From NCBI GenBank assembly GCA_027257055.1, contig JAPVLO010000522.1, positions 1,674,001-1,738,000 on the forward strand: DNA of 64,000 nt. The letters are read 5' to 3'. The translations under genes were made by a program, and so were the position numbers. The stretch is from Cephalopachus bancanus. Lineage: Eukaryota > Chordata > Mammalia > Primates > Tarsiidae. The notes beneath the pieces are model-generated. The model did no database searches. It was given only the letters and a program-made list of their open reading frames with translations, and was not told where the DNA came from. This document shows, piece by piece, positions 26,906-36,600 of the stretch; position 1 is the stretch's first letter, and each line of letters starts with the position of its first letter.

Positions 26906-27042
26906 ACTCTCAGCCCCAGAATTACACAGTGGGGAATCTTGTTCTCATAGGTGTAACTGGCTCAATGCTGGTGGTCCTCAGGATTCTGCTATTCGATATT
27001 TGGCACAGCCAGAGAAGCCTCCAAGATTCAGCCAGGAGGTAA
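26906..27042 (+). pseudogene. Transmembrane and short cytoplasmic tail exon of LILR unit B
   Basis: Preceded by a good acceptor (tccccag), this exon reads QPQNYTVGNL, then a hydrophobic segment, then HSQRSLQDSARR and TAA (27040-27042). The tail is short and lacks tyrosine motifs, as in LILRA proteins. In human LILRA receptors an arginine four residues after the 'VEN' stretch pairs with FcR-gamma; here that place is leucine (NLVLIG). An arginine appears further in, in 'LVVLRILLF'. The start of the exon looks one base shorter than the human counterpart as I remember it, so the frame across the junction may be lost. Confidence 0.82.
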
Positions 27043-27869
27043 CAGGAGAGTACAGTGTGCTATTCAGAGTGGCAGAGCATTAGAAATAAATATGGTGATT
27101 CCAGGTGGCTCTGCAAGAAAATCTGGGAAATGCCTGCTGAAAATACTGAGGGGAGTAAAAATGGATCAAGTGCAGAAAAGTATCTGTGGTATCTGAGGAT
27201 CCCTCTTCTTCCACTAAACCGTGGCTCCTTTCCTACTTCCTGTTACTGACTTCCCTTGACTGCCCTCTTCTATCTTTTCTCTCCCCAAAGACATGGGGCA
27301 ACATTCCCCATGATGGGTACCTCTGTGACTTCATACTCTGTTTCACGTTCATGTGATATATTTTTTCTTTATTTCTAGCCATTACATTCCCTAATATGTG
27401 CTGTTGATTCACTGTCTCTTCAGCTCATAATATGGAACATGGTTGAAATAACTAAGTAGAAAGAATCAAATTCTTACCCAGAAGAGATAATTTCTAAATG
27501 GTGTGCTTGCACTCGTCATTCTTCAATAAATGATACCTTTGTTGTTTATCTTGAAATGTAATCACTGATAATCAACAGGTATCTGAAGGAACAGACCAGT
27601 AACATGCTCCTAACCCAGCTCTCTGAAGAATCATTTATAAAAAGCTTGGCTTGTGGCATTTCCTCTTACTGTGTTGAAAATACTCTCTCAGTGGCCAGCA
27701 TCAATGTGCCAGTGTGATATCAATGAATACTGGGTTGGGAAGTCATGGGCAAAATTGTTCTTCTCAAGTGTGTATGGGTTGGCTATAATTGATCTCAGTG
27801 ATATCCTTAATGTGCAACATGTTGCCTTTTTATTTAAAAGTCACATCTAATTTTATATGGTGCAGTTTT

Positions 27870-28169
27870 TTTTTTTTTTTTGAGTTGGAGTCTCACTCTG
27901 TCACCCAGACTGTCACCCACTCTGTCACCCGGGAGTGGCCACTGCAGCCTCGACCCACTGGGCTCCAGTGATCCTTCCACCTCAGCCTTCCGAGTAGCTG
28001 GAATTACAGGCACGCGCCACCATGCCCGGCTGATTTTTTGATTTATTGTAGAGATGAGGTCTCGCCAAGTTGCCCAGGTGGATCTCGAACCCGCGGACTC
28101 AGGCAATCCACTCACCTCAGCTTCCCAAAGCATGGGATTACAGGCTGAGCCACCAAGCCCGGCTATATA
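27870..28169 (-). mobile_element. Young Alu SINE with internal short duplication
   Basis: Reverse-oriented Alu flanked by GTGCAGTTTT (27860-27869 and 28170-28179). Near its 3' end the words 'ctctgtcaccc' and 'actgtcaccc' are repeated three times (27895-27930), an extra slippage duplication not seen in the other copies. Confidence 0.93.
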
Positions 28170-28944
28170 GTGCAGTTTTAATGAATTTATATACAAAATT
28201 ACAGCACATTGGAATAATATTTTTTAAAACAATTCAGCATGTATTATTAGTACATAACTATTTATACTAGAAATTGTGTCAATGAATTAATTAACTAGAT
28301 TTAAATTTTTACATTAACAAAAAGAGTCACACAGCTGTGACTGTTAAATATAGACCATAGGAAAAATTGTACACCTATTTTCCAGGAGGTCTTGACAACT
28401 TTGATAGGACTGTAGTTCTTATTAGACAAAAAAGCTTTAAAATAAAAATATATATCTATCAAAAATTATTAGAATAGCATATGTTTAAATGTCTATACAA
28501 TAAAATGATTGGATATTTTATTTATTTTCAGCAGTATTGTTTTTTATCTTATTATTGTTAGTTGCTAACTAAATTGCACTATAGTATGGAACATATGTAT
28601 TATATAACCATTTTGAAGAATTCAGATATGCTTCATTTTTAACCTAATAAATACTTCATATTTTATGGTCAGTGGTCTTTGAAAATTTGTGCATTCCCTC
28701 CTTGTTTATACACACATGCACACATACACACATGCACACATACATATAATAAGTTTATATATATGCAGACACAGACACATACTAAAGTAGCATATCCATA
28801 TACAATATATGCACACACCAAGTGTATGTGGTTATTAGATGTGACTATATGCCCATGATAACATATATGAGTATATGTGCACAAATATATCAGAATTTGT
28901 GTTTTCTATACAAACTATAATATATGGTTAGAAAATTTTGCCCA

Positions 28945-29223
28945 GTAGGGCTCGGTGGCTCAGCCTGTAATCCCGCGCTTTGGGAGGCTGAGGTGAGTGG
29001 ATTGCCTGAGCCTGCGGGTCCAAGACGCCTGGGCAACTTGGCGAGACCTCATCTCTACAATAAATAAAAAACTAGCCAGGCATGGTAGCACACACCTGTA
29101 GTTCCAGCTACTTGGAAGGCTGAGGTGGAAGGATCGCCGGAGTCCAGCAGGTTGAGGCTGTGGTGGCCGGGAGCGGTCACTGCACTCCAGTCTGGGCGAC
29201 AGAGTGAGACTCCAACTCAAAAA
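28945..29223 (+). mobile_element. Young Alu SINE
   Basis: Complete plus-oriented Alu ('ggctcggtggctcagcctgtaatcccgcgc' start). It is flanked by AGAAAATTTTGCCC on the left (28930-28943) and AGAAAATTTGCCC on the right (about 29224-29236), a target duplication with one T lost. Confidence 0.93.
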
Positions 29224-29400
29224 AGAAAATTTGCCCTATATGTGTATATAATATTAAGAATCAATCTGTATTTATTTACCCATATACTTTCTTCACACGT
29301 GTATTATGTCAGATTCTAACAAATGATAGCTTGAATCACCAAATTATGATTCAAATATAACACATATTTGTCAAGGACATATAAATAGATGAATAAAAGT

Positions 29401-30455
29401 CTATGCATTATAGAGAGGTTGCACTAGTTTGCAATCTCACCAGCCGTGTTGAAGAGTTCCTTTTTAATCTGCGTCCTCACCAGCATCTGTTGTTGTTTGT
29501 TTTATTAATGGTGGCCATTCTTGCTGGGGTTAGGTGGTATCGCAATGTGGTTTTGATTTGCATTTCTCTGATGAAGAGCGAGGCTGAGCACTTTTTCATT
29601 GTCTGTTGGCTGCCCATATATCTTCCTTTGAGAAGTGTCTATTCATGTCTTTTTCCCACTTTTTAAAGGGGCTGTTTGTTTTTTTCCTTTTGGTACATTT
29701 GAGTTCCTTGTAGATTCTAGATGTTAGACCTTTGTCAGATGTACAGTAGGCAAATAATATTTTCCATTTTGTGGGCTATCTCCCTGCACTCTTGATGGTT
29801 TCTTTTGCTTTGCAGAAGCTCATTAGTTTGATGAGGTCCCACTTATCTATCTTATTTCTTAAGCTATTGGCCTTTAGAGTTCTGAATAGCAATTGCTGGA
29901 AAACAGTGTGGTGATTTCTGAAAGAACTAGAAAACCTTCCATATGACCCAACAATTCCTCTATTGGGAGTATACCCAGAGGAACTCAAATCATTCTACAA
30001 AAACAGATACCTGCACACGTATATTTGTTGCAGCTCTATTCACAGTAGCAAAAACATGGAACCAACCATGTTGCCCATCAAAGCTGGACTGAATTTTAAA
30101 AATGTGGTACATTTGCACAATGGAACATTATGATAGCCATAAAGAAAAACAAACACATGGACTTCACAGCAACTTGGATGGATTTGGTGTCAATCATTCT
30201 TAGTGATATATCACAAAAACAAAGAGCAGACTACCATATGTTCTCACTAATAAACAGAACTTAAAAAATTATAACACTATAAGAAAGGAATTGGCAGTAG
30301 TGGGAAAATATCAGGGAGAGGTTTGGGATTGGCAGTTAAGGGAATCTGCTAGGTGAGGGAGGGGCATACCTCATTAACAAGGGAACATGTATAATCAACG
30401 TTTGTATACATAACCCTGGATTGTAACCCACATCTTTATAATAAGAAAAAAATGA
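29401..30455. mobile_element. L1 3' end with 5' inversion
   Basis: About 29401-29875 is ORF2 C-terminal sequence in minus orientation ('ctccttgtagattctagatgttag' and 'gaggtcccacttatctatc'). From about 29880 to 30455 the following L1 segment is in plus orientation and runs to the 3' end ('cctctattgggagtatacccagagg', 'tgttctcactaataaac', A-rich tail). The switch from minus to plus at 29875-29885 is the layout of a twin-primed L1. I could not define a clean target duplication. Confidence 0.8.
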
Positions 30456-30559
30456 AGAGATCCACATAATGGGGAAAATAAACAAAAAAGAAAGCCTATG
30501 AGTTATACCATCATTGTCAACAGTTTCTGTAAAACAGAAAATATCACTTTTCTTTAAAA

Positions 30560-31475
30560 CACTTTTTTATTATATTACATTTTGTTGAGTATTCATACTG
30601 CCAGTAGCTCCTTAATATCACTACTGGTCCTCACAATCACTGTGATGAGTGGGAGTCATGACCACATGACCCAAAAGAGGAAAGTGAAGCTCAGAGATAG
30701 GACAATAATGCTGAAACTCACACAAGCAGTGGCTAAATAGTAAACATACAATTGGAGATCAGCTTTCCCTTCATGATGAAGGTCTTTTTTTTGAGTTGGA
30801 GTCTCACTCTGTCACCCAGGCTGGAGTGCATTGGCAAACTCACGGCCACTCCAGCATCGACCTACTGTGCTCAGGTGATCCTTCTGCCTCAGCCTTCTCA
30901 GTCACTGAAACCACAGGCTCATGCTATCACACTCAGCTAATTTTTTAATTTATTGTTGTCAGGGTTTGTTGCAAACCCCTGGACTCAGGTAATCCTCTCA
31001 TCTCGGCCTCCCAATGTACTGGGATTACAGGCTTGAGCCAATGTCCCCAGCCATGATTGAGCTCTTACACAATGATCACACCGAAAACTTGAAAACAGGA
31101 TCACGGGATGAGGAGGGGGGATTTCAAGAAAGGAAACTTGGGGCGCTCGGGGGCAGAAATGAACCAAGGTCTGTTTCCAGGGTGGCAGGTGAGAAATTGT
31201 GTTGTTAAAAAGAAGAGAGAAGCTCAAGAAAGTGGCAATCAAGAAGAAACAAGACCCACATACTCAGCCAGAAAAAGAATCATTCTTTTGTTTGCTTGTT
31301 TTCCCCCTTATTTTCCTATATTTCTCTTTGTGCTTGGCAACACCGCTGCTCATCATGACCTATGCAGTCAAATGATAACTGTCTCTGCTGATCTGAGTTT
31401 CTCATGTAGCATGAACCTGCATCTTCCCTGAGGCATCTCTTGCTTGAGAATAAATCCATGCTGTTTGATCCCAGG
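30560..31475 (+). other. LILR unit C: orphan 5' flank only
   Basis: Matches the proximal flanks of units A, B and D: 'aagtgaagctcagagatagga', 'ctcacacaagcagtggc', 'tctctttgtgct', 'aatgataactgtctctgctgatctgag', 'catgaacctgcatcttccctgaggcatctc'. It stops near 31475, before the place where the signal exon would stand. No LILR exon follows. An Alu splits it. Confidence 0.72.
30783..31052 (-). mobile_element. Alu SINE inside LILR unit C flank
   Basis: Reverse-oriented Alu from a T run and 'gagttggagtctcactctgtcacc' to 'ggattacaggcttgagcc'. It is moderately diverged, with an imperfect target duplication ('catgatgaaggtct' versus 'catgattgagctct'). Confidence 0.88.
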
Positions 31476-31880
31476 CATAGACTACCTGTTTTCACATATA
31501 CTCTTTTATGAGCCCTATGTACAAATATTGGCTCTTAGTCAAAGACATAACCTGCCTGAGCTCCACAGACAAATGTAAAAAAAAATAGTAATTCTGTGTA
31601 TATTACTTGCTGTCTCCAAGCCTGAAATTAACTTTTTAGTAGAGCATTCTGACTATTATTTTGTGGTGGATGCAAAGATTCACATATTTCATTTGCTTAG
31701 CAATGAGTATGCTTTTGTGACCAAAATAACAAATTAGTTATATATGTCACTGACTTTCTAGGTCCTAAAATATTTATAATTACTGAAGTCATACCACTGC
31801 AGTGCATAAGTTTCACTGAAGCATCTAAGTTAGTTGCTGCTTCTCATTCACCAAGTATAATTAAAATGATGCTATTGAGA
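31476..31880. other. Non-coding stretch, nothing recognised
   Basis: AT-rich, with no open frame of note and no repeat I can name. Confidence 0.5.
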
Positions 31881-31883
31881 TTA

Positions 31884-32115
31884 GAGGATTGCCTGAGACC
31901 ACAGGCTCGAGACCAGCCTGTTCAAATTGGTGAGACCTCATCTCTACAATAAATCCAAAAATTAGCCATGCATAGGAACACACATCTGTAGTTGTGAAAA
32001 CTTGGAAGACTGAGGTGGAAGGATAGCCTGAGCCCAGCAGGTCAACACTGGGGCAGCCATGAGTGTGCCAATGGACTCCAGCCTGGGTGACAGAGTGAGA
32101 CTCCTACTCCGAAAA
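31884..32115 (+). mobile_element. Alu SINE, 5'-truncated
   Basis: Plus-oriented Alu starting inside the left arm ('gaggattgcctgagaccacagg') and ending 'gtgacagagtgagactcc' with a short A run. Confidence 0.88.
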
Positions 32116-33046
32116 AAAAGTATTTTTTTTTGTGGGGAGTGTGGGAATGTGAAAATCTCTACAAAACCAGTGTCCATAAAGACAGTCTGCATGAGTGAAT
32201 GAGTGACACTTGGTGAGTAAAAGTCCAGCTTAGGGGAGACTTGGAATCAAGCACCTGGGCTCCCCTCCAGAGGTGGCTGCAACCCACTACAGCCCTGAGG
32301 TAAGAGTCCCCCAGCATGCAGGATCATCAGCCATTCTTGAAGGTCTCTTGGGAAGAGGCAGTGGAGACCAGCTAATTCTCAGTGCATGGCACCTGGCCCA
32401 CATCACCACTCACAGCCGTGGACCAGGGACTGGCAGAGGGAACCATGGAGAGGGCATAGTGAGGAAATCTGGAGCTGAACCCCACTGCTGGCAAGGAGAA
32501 AGCCAACGCTACTATTTTATATGTCCTGGGACTGAGCAGAGATCTGGGTTGGGCCCCAGAGCTCTGTTCAATCTCCAACTTGGACTCAGAGACGATCTTT
32601 GCACTCCCGTGGGATCGACCATTGCAGATTTAGAGAGGAAATTGCAGGAGCAGACACCGAGTGATGGTTGCCTCACCTCCACGCTGGACCAGGCACAGAC
32701 ACATTGGATCTGAATGGGGAGCTTGGTGGTTGCAATAGCAGCAGTGGATGAGTTGGGGAGGTGGATCTGATTCATCCTCCTACCACAGCAGACCATGAGG
32801 CAACTGACCCACTCTAAGATCCACCTTATCAGCCTGAATCGAGAGTGGAGGGAAGGGGCTGGAGACCAGAGCATGCCCTGTACCACAGCAGCCAGAAGGG
32901 GCTTCAGTACTTGGAAAACGAACCTAAAATTCCAAAAATGTTCACAGAGGAAACTCCTTTTTCTCTGTTTTTGTTTATGTTTTAGTACTTTGTTTTGGGT
33001 TTTTTTGTTTTTTTTTTTTTTTTAGTTTTTCTGTTTGTGTATGGAT

Positions 33047-33336
33047 TTTTTTTTTTTTTTTTGAGTTGGAGTCGCACTCTGTTGCCCAGACTGGAGTACA
33101 GTGGCCGCTTCCGGCCACTGCAACCTTGACCTGCTGGGCTCCAGCAATCCTTCCTCCTCAGCCTTCCAAGTAGCTGGAATTACAGGCATGCGCTACCACG
33201 CCCGGCTGATTTTTTGATTTATTGTAGAGATGAGGTCTCGCTGCCCAGGTGGGTCTCGAACCCGCGGGCTCAGGCAATCCACTCACCTCAGCCCCCCAAA
33301 GGCACGGGATTACAGGCTGAGCCACCGAGCCCGGCA
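33047..33336 (-). mobile_element. Young Alu SINE in L1 alpha 5' UTR
   Basis: Complete reverse-oriented Alu flanked by TGTATGGAT (33038-33046 and 33337-33345). Confidence 0.94.
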
Positions 33337-34230
33337 TGTATGGATATTTTTGAGGGAGAGTGCATCATCAGGTTTTTGTTTGTTTGTTTGTTTGTTTGCA
33401 TGTATGATTGTATGTTTTTGTTTTTTCTGTTGTTGTTGTGTTTTTTTGGTTTGTTTATTCGTTAGTTGGTGTGCCTGTCCGTTTTCTTTCTCTTTCTCCT
33501 CTGTCTTCATCTTTCTTTAGTCTCACTTCTTCCTTTTTCTGTTCTTTCCCTTTTTACTTATCTCATTTTGCGTTCATGAGGCATACCTATGCCCCCACTG
33601 CATGGGTAGTTTGCAAGCTGTGGGAAGTGGGCTACAAGGGCCCAGTCACCTATCACTGGACACTGTGATTTGTAGATAGCTTCTGAATTACAGCTCCCCC
33701 ATGACACTTTAATCAAATCTAAAACTACAAAATGTACCGCCCCATAACTTATTTCTGGCTTCAAAATTTAACAACTCCAGAGGATCTACATAAGGAAGGA
33801 TAAGGGATTGAGCAAATGGAAGTGAAAACTATCCCCATAATTGAGCAAAGGAATTAAAGATGGGAAAAGGGGGAGGAAAATCATCACAAATGAAGACAAA
33901 TCAAATGAACACAGGTCCCATACAGAAGACCCCCAGGAAGACCACAAGTGAGAACACAGACTTGGAACTACAACAATGAAGAATCCCTGGGATGACTGGT
34001 CTCTAATCACAAGCCCAGAGATCAATAGAGAGAATGAATAGAAATGAGGAGAGGCAAGAGGAAAGAATGAAGGAGTTGATGGCTGAGATGACAGCAATAA
34101 AGAATGCAGTAAACAAAATAAGTAGCAAGCTGACAAGCATGGAAAGCAGAATTAATCAAACAGAAGAAAGAATCTTAGAGCTTGAGGACCAAAATGTGGA
34201 ACTAACCCAAACTGTTAAAAACATGGAAAA

Positions 34231-34528
34231 AAGCCAGGCTCGGTGGCTCAGCCTGTAATCCCGCACCTTTGGGAGGCTGAGGTGAGTGGATTGCCTGAGC
34301 CCGCGGGTTCAAGACCCGCCTGGGCAGCAATAGCTCACCTCTACAATAAATCAAAAAATTAGCCGGGCGTGGTAGTGCATACCTGTAATTCCGGCTACTC
34401 GGAAGGCTGAGGCAGAAGGATCGCCAGAGCCCGGCAGGTGGAGGCTGCGGTGGCCGGCAGCGGCCACTGCACTCCAATCTGGGCAACAGAGTGAGACTCC
34501 AACTCCAAAACAAAAAAAAAACCCAAAA
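34231..34528 (+). mobile_element. Young Alu SINE in L1 alpha ORF1
   Basis: Complete plus-oriented Alu flanked by AAAAACATGGAAAA (34217-34230) and AAAAACATAGAAAA (34529-34542), differing at one base. Confidence 0.94.
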
Positions 34529-34560
34529 AAAAACATAGAAAAGAAGCTTGAAAAGACAGA

Positions 34561-36600
34561 ACACATCAAAGACTCTCTTGTGGGAGGCTGACTTTTCCAC
34601 CTTCCCACACCCCACTTCTAGAGCCCTCACTTGGTCCCTGGGGTCTTTTCTTCCTGATCATTGGTGGCATGTGTGCTCTGAATACTTTTTCCTGCATTGG
34701 GCTCCTGTTCATAGAGGTTAGGAACAAAAATAAGAAGCACCTGGATTTTCCCCTGAACTCTCTGCATTACTAAGCTTCAGGTGGAATTTGGGGACTTTGA
34801 CTGTAAGCCACACTTATTTGATAGAAATAGAAATCAAACCTGCTGTCTTTTGTGGACAATTCTCTTCTTACCAGAAGTGTGTCCCATTGAAGGCATCTAC
34901 AGTTATTTTGAGCTGCAAAAAATGCTGTGCTCATGCTTGCTAACTTCTGCCCTATCAAGTGTACATAATGCTAGCCCTGAGAGAGGTGAGGGTTTGTGGT
35001 CAAGCTCTGTGGTCTCCCCTGCTCCTGCTGTATTAAGGATGTGCAGAACTTCCTCTCCGTCTGCACAACTCACAGTGGGGGCTGCAGGTGTCCATTTTGT
35101 CTATACTAGAGAGGGCAGGCAGAGTGGTGAGGCTTTTGCTCAATGTGAAGCAGAAGATGATGTCAAAATGACTCTGAAAAAAGACAGGGGAAGCATGGGA
35201 CACCAACACATTGAAGTCTTCAAGTCCCTCAGAACCCAGGTGGATTGGTTGTTGAAGCACAATGATCCTGTCACTGCTATAAGTGCTAATGACAATTTCA
35301 TGCAGCTTTAAGGACTCCCATTTAGATTCACAAAGGAAGAAATTGTTCTGTTTTTCTAAGGATTGGAAATTGTGGCACATGGGGTCACATTGCCTGAGGG
35401 CAAGATTACAGGGGAGGTTTTTATGAAGTTTGCCTCACAGGAGTTAGTGTCCAAGAACAGGACAGGGCATAGGTATATTGAGGTGTTAAAGGCAGTCAGG
35501 AGGAAGTCAGATCATACTTGGATTCCACAATGAAGTTCATGCCTTTGCAGTGACCAGGACACTGTGACTGGTATGACACAGTCAGAAGGTACACAGAAAT
35601 TATGAAGTAAGCTGGCCTGTATAAAATGCAACTAAGTGCCTATAACACCAGCAATGGGGACTGTGATGAATACAGTGACCTCAGCGATGGCTATGGCTTC
35701 ACCACCAACCTGTTTGGAAGAGACCTCTATTACTGTCTCTCCAGGATGTATGACTACATATATGGAGATAGCAAATCCACAGTGCAGAGCATCACTGACC
35801 ACTGCATCCGTGTGACGGGGCTGCCATACAAAGCTACTGAGAACAACATTTAAAACTTCTTCTCTTTACTCAACCCTGTGAGAATTCATATTGAGATTGG
35901 CCCAGTTGGAGGAGTTACATAGGTTAAGCATATGTTGAGTTTGCCACTCATGAAGAAGCTGTGGCAGTTATGTCTAATTACAGAGCCAACATGCAGCACA
36001 GATATATAGAATTCCTTTTAAATTTGATCTCAGCATCCAGCAACAGGGAATGTAGAAACCAGTCCACTGTAAATGGCCTAGAGAGCCAGTTAGTGAGTGA
36101 CTGTTACAGGGCCAACAACAGTGGTCAGAACAGTATAGGTAGATATGACTAATTTTGTAATATTTGAGTTATTTCAAGCAAATTCTCTCTGGCTTCCAAC
36201 AAGCAGTTAAGAGCAGTTGTAACTCTAGAGGAAGCTGTGGGACCCATTTTCCACCATGAGTTTGTGAAATCTGGGTTAAAGAATTACCTTCTTTTTTTTG
36301 AGTTGGAGTTTCACTCTGTCACCCAGACTGGAGTGCAGTGGCTGCTGCCGCAGCCACCGTAGCCTCAACCTGCTTGGCTTCAGCTATTCTTCCATCTCAG
36401 CCTTTCAAGTAGCTGGAACTACAGGAGCACACTACCACGCCTGGCTAATTTTTTTTTATTTACTGTAGAGATGAGGTCTAGCCAAGTTGCCCAGGCAGGT
36501 CTCAAACCCACAGGCTCAGGCAATCCACTCACCTCAGCCTCCTAAAGGCACGGGATTACAGGCTGAGCCACTGAAGCTGACTAAGAATTAACTTCTTTAA
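34561..36600 (+). pseudogene. HNRNPF: HNRNPF processed pseudogene (retrocopy)
   Basis: An intronless copy of heterogeneous nuclear ribonucleoprotein F, an RNA-binding splicing regulator with quasi-RRM domains. The coding equivalent runs from about 34965 (the paired start ATGATG is now ATAATG) to the TAA at 36150-36152. Recognisable pieces: [14 protein letters not shown] in qRRM1, [32 protein letters not shown] and [15 protein letters not shown] in the linker, [11 protein letters not shown] in qRRM3, and the C-terminal QNSIGRYD. Frameshifts and stops break it throughout. HNRNPF is favoured over HNRNPH1 by [12 protein letters not shown] and the QNS..YD end. It is flanked by AAAAGACAGA (34551-34560 and 36601-36610), the insertion footprint in L1 alpha ORF1. 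It carries about 400 bases of 5' UTR, and an Alu sits in its 3' end. Confidence 0.93.
36293..36582 (-). mobile_element. Alu SINE in the HNRNPF retrocopy
   Basis: Reverse-oriented Alu flanked by AAGAATTACCTTCT (36279-36292) and AAGAATTAACTTCT (36583-36596). It therefore arrived after the retrocopy. Confidence 0.94.

Larger units (their letters stand above)
27043..29400 (+). other. 3' UTR and downstream flank of LILR unit B
   Basis: After the stop at 27040-27042 the sequence remains LILRA-3'UTR-like for a short way ('aacaggagagtacag...gtggcagagc'). It then becomes AT-rich flank that matches the block at 2046-3363. Two Alus (27870-28169, 28945-29223) are inserted here and are absent from the left copy. 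TA/CA-rich runs lie at 28700-28900. No clear polyadenylation signal could be chosen. Confidence 0.65.
32230..34560 (+). mobile_element. L1 alpha, segment 1: 5' UTR and start of ORF1
   Basis: The 5' UTR is CG-richer at 32230-32930 and T-rich at 32950-33560, and ends near 34030. The ORF1 N-terminus follows: the frame at 34034-34258 is coiled-coil in character (ELMAEMTAIKNAV, MESRINQTEERILELED), as in the L1 RNA-binding ORF1 protein. Two Alus (33047-33336, 34231-34528) interrupt it. It breaks at 34560 where an HNRNPF retrocopy inserted and resumes at 36611. The exact 5' end is not certain. Confidence 0.82.

Noticed and set aside
32273..32713. 146-codon ORF in L1 alpha 5' UTR
   Set aside because: It lies in GC-rich L1 5' UTR; no recognised protein features.
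34965..36152. Functional HNRNPF gene
   Set aside because: Intronless, start codon pair altered, many stops and frameshifts, inserted in an L1: a processed pseudogene.
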